DNA of 64,000 nt from Actinobacteria bacterium OV320 (GTDB lineage: Bacteria > Actinomycetota > Actinomycetes > Streptomycetales > Streptomycetaceae), in NCBI GenBank assembly GCA_001298545.1, contig LJCX01000027.1:186001-250000 (forward strand). Reading direction: 5' to 3'. The position numbers and the translations under genes are program-made. Shown here piece by piece: positions 34,083 to 42,365 of this stretch (the first letter of the stretch is position 1; the number at the start of each line of letters is the position of its first letter). The notes beneath the pieces were generated by a model. The model was not told where the DNA came from, made no database searches, and was given only the letters and a program-made list of their open reading frames with translations.

Positions 34083-35384
34083 ATGTCCGACTCAGTCAGC
34101 GACTGTACCGACGAGACCCCGACCCGCAGCGCCCTCACCGAAGCCGAGGTGGAGGCCCTGGTCAGGGGCATATGTTTCAAGACAGGACCACCCCGCACCG
34201 TCGGGGTCGAGGTGGAATGGCTCGTTCACGAGCTGCGCGAGCCGCGGCTCCCCGTCACACCCGAACGGCTCGAAGCGGCCTACGCCGCACTGCGCACCCT
34301 GCCGTTGAGCTCACCGCTCACCGTCGAACCCGGCGGCCAGCTGGAACTGAGCTCCCCGCCCGCCGCCTCCCTGATGGAGTGCGTGGGCGTCGTCTCCGCC
34401 GATCTGACCGCCGTCCGCGCGGTCCTGGCCGAGCAGGGTCTCGCCCTCTCCGGCCACGGCACGGACCCCTGGCGCACACCCCGCCGGTTCCTCCACGAGC
34501 CCCGTTACGACGCCATGGAGGCATGCCTCGACCGCACCGGGCCGGCCGGCCGGGCCATGATGTGCACCTCGGCCTCCGTGCAGGTCTGCCTGGACGCCGG
34601 GTACGAGGAGCCAGGCCCCCTGGGGCACGGGCGGCGCTGGCTGCTGTCGCACACCCTGGGCGCCGTACTGGTGGCGGCCTTCGCCAACTCCCCGCTGCTC
34701 GGCGGCGCCCCCACCGGCTGGCGGTCCACCCGGCAGCTGCTGTGGACGGAGATCGGCGCCGGCCGCGCGGGCGGACCCCCTCTGGACGGCGATCCGCGCG
34801 CGGCCTGGGCCCGGCACGTGCTGGACGCGCCGGTGATGTGCGTCCGACGCGACAGCGGGCCGTGGGAGGTGCCCGACCGGCTCACCTTCCGGCAGTGGAC
34901 CCGGACGGGAGCACCGACCCGGGAGGACCTCGACTACCACCTCACCACGCTGTTCCCCCCGGTCAGACCACGCGGCCACCTGGAACTGCGCATGATCGAC
35001 GCGCAGCCCGGCGACGACGGCTGGATCGTGCCGCTCGCCGTGACGACGGCCCTCTTCGACGACCCGGAGGCCGCCGAGAACGTCTATCGCGCGGTGAAGC
35101 CGCTGGCCGAGCGGGCCCAGCCGCTGCCCGCCCCGCACAATCCGCTGTGGATCGACGCGGCCCGGTACGGACTGACCGACCCGGAGCTGCACGAGGTCGC
35201 CGTCACCTGCTTCACCACGGCTCTGCGGGCGCTGCCCCGCCTCGGCGCCACCGAGGCGGTGACGGACGCCGTGTCGGACTACTTCGAGCGGTACGTCCTC
35301 CCGGGCCGCACCCCCGCCGACGACCTGCTCGACCGCCTGCGCGGCACGGACACCCGCGCGTACGGGAAGGACCTCCGCACATGA
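34083..35384 (+). CDS. egtA: Glutamate-cysteine ligase EgtA (ergothioneine biosynthesis)
   Basis: A 433-residue ATP-dependent ligase making gamma-glutamylcysteine, the sulfur donor for ergothioneine. GCS2-family motifs are GVEVEWLV near residue 40, PGGQLELSSPP, the MMCTSASVQVCLD region, FANSPLLGG and HLELRMIDAQP. ATG 34083 has AGGAGG eight bases upstream. It is the first gene of egtABCD, and its stop overlaps egtB by ATGA. Confidence 0.95.
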   Translation: MSDSVSDCTDETPTRSALTEAEVEALVRGICFKTGPPRTVGVEVEWLVHELREPRLPVTPERLEAAYAALRTLPLSSPLTVEPGGQLELSSPPAASLMECVGVVSADLTAVRAVLAEQGLALSGHGTDPWRTPRRFLHEPRYDAMEACLDRTGPAGRAMMCTSASVQVCLDAGYEEPGPLGHGRRWLLSHTLGAVLVAAFANSPLLGGAPTGWRSTRQLLWTEIGAGRAGGPPLDGDPRAAWARHVLDAPVMCVRRDSGPWEVPDRLTFRQWTRTGAPTREDLDYHLTTLFPPVRPRGHLELRMIDAQPGDDGWIVPLAVTTALFDDPEAAENVYRAVKPLAERAQPLPAPHNPLWIDAARYGLTDPELHEVAVTCFTTALRALPRLGATEAVTDAVSDYFERYVLPGRTPADDLLDRLRGTDTRAYGKDLRT

Positions 35385-36751
35385 CCGACCCCGCCCTGGA
35401 CACCGGGCAGGCGCTGGACGCCGTTCCCGACCTCGACGACGGCCCCGGCCTGGACGCGGACACCCTCCGCACCCGGGTGCTGGCCTCCCTCACCACGGCC
35501 CGGGAGCGCACCACGCTCCTGACGAGCTGCGTCGAGGAGCCCGACCTCACCGCGCAGCACTCCCCCCTGATGTCCCCCCTGGTGTGGGACCTCGCGCACA
35601 TCGGGAACCAGGAGGAGTTGTGGCTGCTGCGCACGGTGGCCGGCCGTGAGGCTATGCGCCCCGAGATCGACGGCCTGTACGACGCCTTCGAGCACTCGCG
35701 TGCCGAACGGCCCTCCCTGCCGCTGCTGCCGCCGGACGAGGCCCGCCGGTACGCCGCGGAGGTACGCGGCCGGGTGATGGACGTCCTGGAGTCCGCCGAC
35801 TTCGGCGGCACCCGGCTGACGGAGGCCGGTTTCGCCTTCGGGATGATCGCGCAGCACGAACAGCAGCACGACGAGACCATGCTGATCACCCATCAGCTCC
35901 GGGCCGGCCCGCAGGCCCTCACCGCGCCCGACCCGGATCCGGTGACGCTGTTCACCGGCCCGGCCGAAGTCCTGGTGCCCGGCGGCCCGTTCACCATGGG
36001 CACCTCCGGTGAGCCCTGGGCGCTGGACAACGAACGGCCTGCGCACCGGCGCGAGGTGGCCCCCTTCCACATCGACACCACCCCGGTGACGAACGGCGCC
36101 TACCAGGCGTTCATCGAGGACGGCGGCTACGACGACGAGCGCTGGTGGACGAAGGAGGGCTGGTCGCACGTTCGCCGCAGCGCGATCCACGCGCCGCTGT
36201 TCTGGCACCGGGACGGCGGGCAGTGGCTGCGCCGCCACTTCGGGGTCACCGAGGTCGTACCGCCCGACGAGCCGGTACTGCACGTGTGCTGGTACGAGGC
36301 CGACGCCTATGCCCGCTGGGCCGGACGCCGGCTGCCCACCGAGGCGGAGTGGGAGAAGGCGGCCCGCTTCGACCCGGCGACCGGCGGCTCGATGCGCTAC
36401 CCGTGGGGCGACGCCGACCCCGCCCCCGAACACGCCAACCTGGGCCAGCGCCATCTGCGTCCGGCCCCGGCGGGCAGCTACCCGGCCGGTGCGTCCCCGC
36501 TCGGGGTACGGCAGTTGATCGGCGACGTGTGGGAGTGGACGTCCAGCGACTTCCTTCCCTACCCCGGCTTCCGCATGTTCCCGTACAAGGAGTACTCGGA
36601 GGTCTTCTTCGGCCCCGAGTACAAGGTGTTGCGCGGCGGTTCGTTCGCGGTGGACCCGGTGGCCTGCCGGGGCACGTTCCGCAACTGGGACTACCCGATC
36701 CGGCGGCAGATCTTCTCCGGGTTCCGCACAGCCCGCTCGGGGGCCGTCTGA
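35381..36751 (+). CDS. egtB: Ergothioneine sulfoxide synthase EgtB
   Basis: A 456-residue non-haem iron enzyme joining gamma-glutamylcysteine to hercynine with O2. The N-terminal DinB-like domain supplies the three His ligands (WDLAHIGNQEE and IAQHEQQHDETM). The C-terminal FGE-sulfatase domain contains GGPFTMG, PTEAEWEKAARFD, the WEWTSSDF segment and GGSFAVDPVACRGTFRNWD. It overlaps egtA by ATGA and egtC by TGATG. The N-terminal 30 residues are an acidic repeat-like leader. Confidence 0.96.
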   Translation: MTDPALDTGQALDAVPDLDDGPGLDADTLRTRVLASLTTARERTTLLTSCVEEPDLTAQHSPLMSPLVWDLAHIGNQEELWLLRTVAGREAMRPEIDGLYDAFEHSRAERPSLPLLPPDEARRYAAEVRGRVMDVLESADFGGTRLTEAGFAFGMIAQHEQQHDETMLITHQLRAGPQALTAPDPDPVTLFTGPAEVLVPGGPFTMGTSGEPWALDNERPAHRREVAPFHIDTTPVTNGAYQAFIEDGGYDDERWWTKEGWSHVRRSAIHAPLFWHRDGGQWLRRHFGVTEVVPPDEPVLHVCWYEADAYARWAGRRLPTEAEWEKAARFDPATGGSMRYPWGDADPAPEHANLGQRHLRPAPAGSYPAGASPLGVRQLIGDVWEWTSSDFLPYPGFRMFPYKEYSEVFFGPEYKVLRGGSFAVDPVACRGTFRNWDYPIRRQIFSGFRTARSGAV

Positions 36752-37542
36752 TGTGCCGTCACCTCGCGTACCTGGGGCACGGGGAGCCGCTCGGGCGGCT
36801 GCTCGTGGAGCCCGGGCACAGTCTGTACCGGCAGTCGTGGGCGCCCCGGCGGCAGCGGTACGGGACCGTCAACGCCGATGGTTTCGGGGTGGGTTGGTAC
36901 GCGGAAGGGGATCCGGTGCCGGCCCGCTACCGCCGGGCCGGACCCATCTGGGCGGACCTGTCCTTCGCCGACCTGGCCCGGGTCGTCCGCAGCCGGGCGC
37001 TGCTGGCCGCCGTACGGGACGCGACGCTGGCCGGTGCCGACGCGGAGGCCGCGGCGGCGCCGTACGCGGCCGGGACCTGGCTGTTCAGCCACAACGGGGC
37101 GGTCGCGGGCTGGCCGGGCTCACTGGAGTCGCTGACCGGTTCACTGCCCGCCGCCGATCTGCTGTCGATGGAGGCGCGCAACGACTCCGCGTTCGTCTGG
37201 GCGCTGGTCCTCGCCCGGCTGCGCGCCGGCGACACGGGGAGCCAGGCGATGGCGGACACGGTGCTCGAGGTCGCCGCGGCGGCTCCCGGCTCGCGCCTCA
37301 ACCTGCTCCTCACCGACGGGGAGTCCATCACCGCCACCGCCTGGGGCGACACCCTCTGGTACCTGGCGGAGCCCGGCCGGGGCACGGTCGTGGCCTCCGA
37401 ACCGTACGACGACGATCCGCGCTGGCAGGAGGTCCCCGACCGCACCCTGCTCGCGGCGAGCCGCGCCGACGTCCTGCTCACCCCGCTCAAGGAACCGAGC
37501 ACCGACACGGCATCCGCACCGACCGAGGAGACCGGCACGTGA
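36751..37542 (+). CDS. egtC: Amidohydrolase EgtC (ergothioneine biosynthesis)
   Basis: A 263-residue class II glutamine-amidotransferase-fold enzyme that removes glutamate from the hercynyl-gamma-glutamylcysteine sulfoxide. The nucleophile is Cys2 exposed after Met removal (MCRHLAYLG), followed by DGFGVGWYAEG and the FSHNGAVAGWP region. The start A of ATG 36751 is the last base of the egtB stop, and the stop overlaps egtD by GTGA. Confidence 0.95.
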   Translation: MCRHLAYLGHGEPLGRLLVEPGHSLYRQSWAPRRQRYGTVNADGFGVGWYAEGDPVPARYRRAGPIWADLSFADLARVVRSRALLAAVRDATLAGADAEAAAAPYAAGTWLFSHNGAVAGWPGSLESLTGSLPAADLLSMEARNDSAFVWALVLARLRAGDTGSQAMADTVLEVAAAAPGSRLNLLLTDGESITATAWGDTLWYLAEPGRGTVVASEPYDDDPRWQEVPDRTLLAASRADVLLTPLKEPSTDTASAPTEETGT

Positions 37543-38501
37543 GCCCGTTCCGCATCACCCGCACCCTCCCCGAGGACGCCACGGACGCCGCGCTGCGCGC
37601 CGATGTCCAGCGCGGCCTCACCGACACCCCGAAGACGCTGCCGCCGAAGTGGTTCTACGACGCGCACGGCAGTGAGCTGTTCGAGCGGATCACCGAACTG
37701 CCCGAGTACTACCCGACGCGCGCCGAGCGCGAGATCCTCGTGGACCGGGCCGGCGAGATCGCGGCGGCGGCCGGTGCCCGCACGCTCGTCGAACTCGGCT
37801 CGGGCTCCTCGGAGAAGACCCGCTATCTGATCGACGCGCTGACCGGCCTGGACACCTATGTGCCCGTCGACGTCAGCGAGAGTGCCCTCACCCAGGCCGG
37901 GCAGGCCCTGATCGCCGAACGGCCGGCACTGAACGTGCACGCCCTGATCGCCGACTTCACGGCGGCACTGACACTGCCCGACACCCCGGGGCCTCGCCTG
38001 GTGGCCTTCCTCGGCGGCACGATCGGCAACCTGCTGCCGGCCGAGCGCGCGCTGTTCCTCGCCTCGGTGCGCGCGCTGCTCGCGCCGGGCGACGCGCTGC
38101 TGCTGGGCACCGACCTCGTCAAGGACGAGCGGGTGCTGGTGCGGGCGTACGACGACGCGGCCGGTGTGACGGCCGCGTTCAACAAGAACGTGCTGGCCGT
38201 GGTCAACCGTGAGCTGGGTGCCGACTTCGACCCCGCGGCCTTCGATCACGTCGCCCTCTGGGACGCGGAAGACGAGTGGATCGAGATGCGGCTGCGCTCG
38301 CGTACGGAACAGACCGTGAAGGTTCCCGCGCTCGACCTGGCCGTGGACTTCACGGCCGGTGAGGAACTGCGCACCGAGGTGTCGGCGAAGTTCCGGGAGG
38401 AGGGAGTGCGCACGGAACTTGGCGCCGCCGGCCTGGAGTTGAGTCACTGGTGGACGGACGGCGCGGGCCGCTTCGCGCTGTCGCTGAGCACCGCCCGCTG
38501 A
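37539..38501 (+). CDS. egtD: Histidine N-alpha-methyltransferase EgtD
   Basis: A 320-residue SAM-dependent enzyme that trimethylates histidine to hercynine, the first committed step. Motifs are LPPKWFYDAHGSELFE, LVELGSGSSEKT (SAM), FLGGTIGNLLP and the histidine-binding end FNKNVLAVVNRELGADF. It starts at GTG 37539, overlapping egtC. It is the last gene of the operon; egtE is not present, as is usual for Streptomyces egt clusters. Confidence 0.96.
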   Translation: MSPFRITRTLPEDATDAALRADVQRGLTDTPKTLPPKWFYDAHGSELFERITELPEYYPTRAEREILVDRAGEIAAAAGARTLVELGSGSSEKTRYLIDALTGLDTYVPVDVSESALTQAGQALIAERPALNVHALIADFTAALTLPDTPGPRLVAFLGGTIGNLLPAERALFLASVRALLAPGDALLLGTDLVKDERVLVRAYDDAAGVTAAFNKNVLAVVNRELGADFDPAAFDHVALWDAEDEWIEMRLRSRTEQTVKVPALDLAVDFTAGEELRTEVSAKFREEGVRTELGAAGLELSHWWTDGAGRFALSLSTAR

Positions 38502-38531
38502 GTCCCGCCCGCCGAGCACCCGCTGAACCCC

Positions 38532-38551
38532 GCCCGGTGTGAGCACCGGGC
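38532..38551. terminator. Tetraloop hairpin after egtD
   Basis: GCCCGGTG-TGAG-CACCGGGC is a perfect 8-bp stem between the converging egtD and solute-binding lipoprotein genes. Confidence 0.75.
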
Positions 38552-38567
38552 AGGGCGGCCGAGGCCG

Positions 38568-39824
38568 TCAGAAGGTCACCGTCAGCGCCTCCGTGATGCG
38601 GCGGGCGGCGCGGCGGGCCTCGGTCGCCGGGTCGGCGCCGGTGAGCACCTTCGTCATGTAGTCCTTGATCGGGTTGTCCGCCTCGACGGCGGCCCACTCG
38701 GGTGTACTGGGGGTCGCGCGACCCTGCGCGGCCCCCGCCGCCATGGCCGCGACCCCCTCCTCGACGGCCACGGACTTCGCCAGCTTCGCCTTGTTCGGCA
38801 CGTAGTTCATGGTGCGGGCCAGTTCGGTGTCCCACTCCGCGCCGGTCAGTGCGGCGACCACCGCGACGGCGCCCTGCCGGACGTCGGTGTTGCGCGGGAC
38901 GACGAGGTCGGAGCCGCCGGTGAAGACCGCGCCGGGTCTGTCCGCGCTCTTGCCGGGCACCGGGAAGAAGCCCAACTCGCCGTCGAGGGCGGGATTCTGC
39001 TGCACCACGGCCCGGGCCAGTCCGGGCACGGCCACGATCTGCGCCACCTTGCCCGCGGCGAACACCCCCGCCTGGGGCGGGTGTTCCTCGTCCGCCGCCA
39101 CGGGACCGCCGCCGAGGGACTGGAGCCGCCGGTAGAAGTCCATGCCGCGCAGGGCGGCCCGGGTGTCGAGGGAGCCCTCCCAGCGGCCGCCGTCCTCGGT
39201 GGCGAGGTCGCCACCCTCGTCCCAGATGAACCCGGCGAGCGTGTACCAGTCCTGCCCGGCCAGGTAGATGCCCTGGTTCCCGTCCCCGTTCAGCTTCTCG
39301 GTGGCGGCCAGCCACTCGGCGCGGGTGCGGGGCGGAGCGGTGATGCCGGCCTGCTCGAAGAGGTCCTTGCGGTAGATCACTACCCGGTTGGCGGCGTACC
39401 AGGGAATGCCGTACTGGTGGAAGCGCTGCTGCCCCGGTTCGGCGAGGCCGGGCAGCCAGTCGTCCCGGCCCCACTTCGCGGCGGCCTCCAGGGTCAGGTC
39501 GAGCAGTCCGCGGCCGTCGACGTACTGCGGGACCTGGGTGTTGCCGACCTCGATGACGTCCGGCCCGTTCCCGTCGTCGGCCTCCAGCGCGGCCTCCACC
39601 TTGCCGCCGATCCCGGTCCACTCCTGGATCCGGATGTCGAGGTCGAGATCGGGGTGCTCATTTTCGAAGTCCTCGGTGAACCGGTCCAGGAACTCCTGCG
39701 ACGCGCTGTCCTTCATCAGCCACACCGTGACCGTCCGGCGGTCGGGCCCCGTCCCCGGCAGCACGCCACAGGCGGTCAGGAAGCAGGCGGACACGCAGAG
39801 GAGGGCGAGGAGGCGACGTCTCAC
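38568..39824 (-). CDS. Sugar-type ABC solute-binding lipoprotein (orphan)
   Basis: A 418-residue MalE-like (family 1) binding protein. The type II signal peptide has RRRLLALLCVSACFLTAC with the lipidated Cys at about residue 19. The body shows VTVWLMKDSASQEFLDRF, then DIRIQEWTGIGGKVEAAL and the PNGD-type loop DDGNGPDVIEVGNTQ characteristic of N-acetylglucosamine/N,N'-diacetylchitobiose or other sugar binders. It starts at GTG 39824, with an AGGA site five bases before. No permeases are adjacent. A DasR-like site lies about 85 bases upstream. Confidence 0.9.
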   Translation of the reverse strand: MRRRLLALLCVSACFLTACGVLPGTGPDRRTVTVWLMKDSASQEFLDRFTEDFENEHPDLDLDIRIQEWTGIGGKVEAALEADDGNGPDVIEVGNTQVPQYVDGRGLLDLTLEAAAKWGRDDWLPGLAEPGQQRFHQYGIPWYAANRVVIYRKDLFEQAGITAPPRTRAEWLAATEKLNGDGNQGIYLAGQDWYTLAGFIWDEGGDLATEDGGRWEGSLDTRAALRGMDFYRRLQSLGGGPVAADEEHPPQAGVFAAGKVAQIVAVPGLARAVVQQNPALDGELGFFPVPGKSADRPGAVFTGGSDLVVPRNTDVRQGAVAVVAALTGAEWDTELARTMNYVPNKAKLAKSVAVEEGVAAMAAGAAQGRATPSTPEWAAVEADNPIKDYMTKVLTGADPATEARRAARRITEALTVTF

Positions 39825-39907
39825 GGGGGTCCTGTTCTGCCCGGCGGACAGGGCGAGAGGCCCGACGTGGGGGACGAGCGCGGCGCTCGTACGGGTGTCC
39901 CGGATTT

Positions 39908-39919
39908 TGGTATGGACCA
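39908..39919. promoter_or_regulatory. dre-like (DasR-type) palindrome upstream of the binding lipoprotein
   Basis: TGGTATGGACCA matches 10 of 12 bases of the TGGTCTAGACCA core that I recall for DasR/NagC-type GntR sites, with flanking T/A continuing the symmetry (TTGGT...ACCAA). It is 84 bases before the GTG at 39824. Confidence 0.5.
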
Positions 39920-40054
39920 ATACGGGGGGTCAAGAGGGACCGGGCGGAAGGGACCCGTCCGGTCCGACGCCTCGCGCTCCGCCGCAGCTTGGGGCACGGT
40001 GGAGTGACGCGTGACACACGTGACGAGGCCGTCACGGTCGAGAGGAGCACCCTG

Positions 40055-40270
40055 ATGTCGAAGCACACCTACCGGGTCACGGAGATCGTCGGCACCTCAC
40101 CGGAGGGCGTCGACGACGCCATCCGCAACGGCATCACCCGCGCCTCGCAGACCCTGCGCAACCTGGACTGGTTCGAAGTGACGCAGGTGCGCGGCCAGAT
40201 CGAGAACGGCGACATCGCGCACTGGCAGGTGGGCCTGAAGGTCGGCTTCCGCCTGGACGATTCGGCCTGA
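40055..40270 (+). CDS. Dodecin
   Basis: A 71-residue flavin-storage protein that assembles as a dodecamer and sequesters flavins. The dodecin pattern is complete: YRVTEIVGTS, SQTLRNLDWFEV with the flavin-stacking Trp39, then GDIAHWQVGLKVGFRLD. ATG 40055 has GAGAGGAG upstream. A CGTGAC-N6-GTCACG inverted repeat lies shortly before it. Confidence 0.95.
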   Translation: MSKHTYRVTEIVGTSPEGVDDAIRNGITRASQTLRNLDWFEVTQVRGQIENGDIAHWQVGLKVGFRLDDSA

Positions 40271-40354
40271 CGGCCCGGCAGCCCTCCGAAGGGCCGCACA
40301 CTCCCATACGGCCGCGCCGTCCCATACGGCCGCGCCGTCCCGTACAGCCGCCCC

Positions 40355-40846
40355 TCAGGTGCGCCCCTCGCCCTCCTGCGCCTGCTTCAGCGCGCCCGAA
40401 GGAGCCGTCCAACGTGCCAGGACGACGGTGAAACCGGCCCGTCGGGCGTCGGCGCACACCAGTTCGTCGTCGTCCACCAGGACGCGCACCTCCCGGTCGC
40501 GGGCCAGCCGGCGCAGCACCTCCAGCTTGGTGCGCCGGGCGGGTCTGCGGTCGTCGTTGCGCCGCATGTGGACGCGGCCCTCCGGCAGCCCCTGCGCGGC
40601 GAGCCACTCCAGCGTGTCGCGCCGGCAGCGCTCGGGCCGGCCGGTGAGGTAGACGACCTCGCACTCCTCGGCGCGGGCCAGCGCCATCGCGACGCCCTCC
40701 GGGATCGTCGGGTCCTGCGGCGCGGCCGCGAAGAACGCGTGCCAGTCGCGCGGGCTGCGCTCCAGGAACCGCTGCCGGTGGGCCGTGTCGGCGAGGGTGT
40801 TGTCCAGGTCGAATACGGCGACGGGTCGCCTGCTGCTGTCGGTCAC
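40355..40846 (-). CDS. HAD-superfamily phosphatase (polynucleotide 3'-phosphatase-like)
   Basis: A 163-residue cytoplasmic HAD protein. Motif I is VFDLDNTLAD with nucleophile and acid Asp, motif II-like YLTGRPERCRRDTLEWL, and motif III/IV LVDDDELVCADARRAG. The TGRPE and RRDT pattern resembles the 3'-phosphatase part of T4 polynucleotide kinase. GTG 40846 is preceded by a TAGGGT element at leaderless spacing. The substrate is uncertain. Confidence 0.85.
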   Translation of the reverse strand: MTDSSRRPVAVFDLDNTLADTAHRQRFLERSPRDWHAFFAAAPQDPTIPEGVAMALARAEECEVVYLTGRPERCRRDTLEWLAAQGLPEGRVHMRRNDDRRPARRTKLEVLRRLARDREVRVLVDDDELVCADARRAGFTVVLARWTAPSGALKQAQEGEGRT

Positions 40847-40853
40847 GCCGTCC

Positions 40854-40859
40854 ACCCTA
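40854..40859 (-). promoter_or_regulatory. -10 element TAGGGT of a probable leaderless promoter
   Basis: On the minus strand TAGGGT ends seven bases before GTG 40846. No Shine-Dalgarno intervenes. Confidence 0.5.
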
Positions 40860-40907
40860 GACAGCCGCGCCCAGGGCCCGACGGTTCCCCACCGAGGCCA
40901 ATTGCTA

Positions 40908-40924
40908 ATGGGATCCATTTTCAT
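40908..40924. promoter_or_regulatory. Probable Zur box upstream of rpmF
   Basis: ATGGGATCCATTTTCAT is an imperfect palindrome with ATG...CAT ends and a strong right half (ATTTTCAT), matching the A/T-rich Zur-box pattern known in Streptomyces (core near TGAAAATGATTTTCA). It overlaps the promoter, with TATAGC at 40924-40929. It is the least GC-rich spot in its vicinity. Confidence 0.6.
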
Positions 40925-40968
40925 ATAGCTTCCTCGCAGCTCACCCGAGCCCACCGAGGAGGTTTCCC

Positions 40969-41139
40969 ATGGCCGTTCCCAAGCGGAAGATGTCCCGCAG
41001 CAACACCCGGCACCGCCGCGCCCAGTGGAAGGCGAGCACGCCACAGCTCGTACCGGTCACCGTCGACGGCGTCCGCCGTCTCGTGCCCCAGCACCTGGTG
41101 GCGGCGTACCGGCGCGGCCTGCTGCTCCCCGAGGACTGA
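40969..41139 (+). CDS. rpmF: 50S ribosomal protein L32, zinc-free (C-) type
   Basis: A 56-residue ribosomal protein with the canonical N-terminus MAVPKRKMSRSNTRHRRAQW. The C-terminal half (VPVTVDGVRRLVPQHLVAAY) entirely lacks the four cysteines of the zinc ribbon in standard L32. Such C- paralogues replace the zinc form under zinc starvation and are repressed by Zur, in line with the box at 40908-40924. AGGAGG lies nine bases before ATG 40969. Confidence 0.93.
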   Translation: MAVPKRKMSRSNTRHRRAQWKASTPQLVPVTVDGVRRLVPQHLVAAYRRGLLLPED

Positions 41140-41222
41140 CCCGCGTCGGCACCCCGGGCGGTCCCGCGCAGGGCATCGAGCCGTGCGGGGAATCCAGCGG
41201 GCCCCGCGGTGTTGAACCCCGT

Positions 41223-42236
41223 ATGAGCTCCGTGATCGCCTCGGCCCGCTTCTCCGTCCTCGACCGCTCGCGCACGCGCGAGGGCCACACCGGCGCCGAG
41301 GCGCTCCGGGACACCGTGCGGCTGGCGCGGGAGGCGGAAGCGCTGGGCTACCACCGGTTCTGGGTCTCGGAGCATCACGGCGTGCCCGGGGTCGCCGGAT
41401 CGGCGCCCACGGTGCTGGCCGCGGCCGTGGCCGGCGCGACGGACCGGATCCGGGTCGGCACCGGCGGGGTGATGCTGCCCAACCACCGGCCCCTGGTCGT
41501 GGCCGAGCAGTTCGGCGTCCTGGAGTCCCTGTTCCCGGGCCGCGTCGACATGGGCCTGGGACGCTCGGTGGGCTTCACCGACGGGGTGCGCAGGGCGCTG
41601 GGACGCGACAAGGACGACGCGGACGACTTCGCGGGACAGCTGCGGGAACTGCTCGGCTGGTTCCTCGGCGGCTCGCCCACGGGCGTGCACGCCCGGCCCT
41701 CGGAAGGGCTGACCGTGCCGCCCTTCGTGCTGGCCATGGGCGAGGGCGCGGAGATCGCCGCCCGCGCGGGGCTGCCGATGGTCATCGGCGACCTCCGCGG
41801 CCGCGAGAAGATGCGGCGCGGCATCGACCGCTACCGGGCCCTCTTCCGGCCCTCCCCCTGGGCGTCGGAGCCCTATGTGGTCATCTCCGGCACGATCGCG
41901 GTGGCAGGGACGCCCGAGGAGGCACGACGGCTCCTGGTCCCGGAGGCATGGTCGATGGCGTACTCCCGCACCCACGGCACCTTCCCGCCCCTGCCACCGG
42001 CCGAGGAGGCCGGGCTGCGCGCGATGACCGCGAAGGAGCGTGGCTTCTACGAGTCCGGGCTCACCGGCCATCTCGCGGGCACCGAGGAACAGGTGGCGGA
42101 CGCGCTGGAGACGGTGCTGAAGGAGACGGGGGCGCAGGAGGTCCTGGTCACCACCAGCACCTACGACCGGGCCGCGCTGCTGGACTCCTACCGGCGGCTC
42201 GCCGGGATCGTGCACGCGCAGCGGAGCGCCGGCTGA
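41223..42236 (+). CDS. LLM-class flavin-dependent oxidoreductase
   Basis: A 337-residue bacterial luciferase-family monooxygenase. The N-terminal part has FSVLDRSRTREGH, then WVSEHHGVPGVAGSAPTVL and RIRVGTGGVMLPNHRPLVVA. This is the typical MsnO8-like (single-subunit, alkanal-monooxygenase-like) LLM pattern using FMNH2 supplied by a reductase. The substrate is unknown. It starts at ATG 41223, 83 bases after rpmF, and may be independent of it. Confidence 0.85.
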   Translation: MSSVIASARFSVLDRSRTREGHTGAEALRDTVRLAREAEALGYHRFWVSEHHGVPGVAGSAPTVLAAAVAGATDRIRVGTGGVMLPNHRPLVVAEQFGVLESLFPGRVDMGLGRSVGFTDGVRRALGRDKDDADDFAGQLRELLGWFLGGSPTGVHARPSEGLTVPPFVLAMGEGAEIAARAGLPMVIGDLRGREKMRRGIDRYRALFRPSPWASEPYVVISGTIAVAGTPEEARRLLVPEAWSMAYSRTHGTFPPLPPAEEAGLRAMTAKERGFYESGLTGHLAGTEEQVADALETVLKETGAQEVLVTTSTYDRAALLDSYRRLAGIVHAQRSAG

Positions 42237-42365
42237 CCACGGCCACCGCTCTGGTCACCGGGCGCAGCTCAGCGGGCACCGCACGCCCCGCGCGCATAGG
42301 ATTGCGGGGTTTGTCCCGCCCCGGCAGCAGCCGACCGCACAGCCGAAGACCCGTACGGAGTCCCC

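Noticed and set aside
33752..36751. 999-residue fusion frame covering egtA and egtB
   Set aside because: The first half is an out-of-frame shadow of egtA; EgtB begins at ATG 35381 with ATGA coupling.
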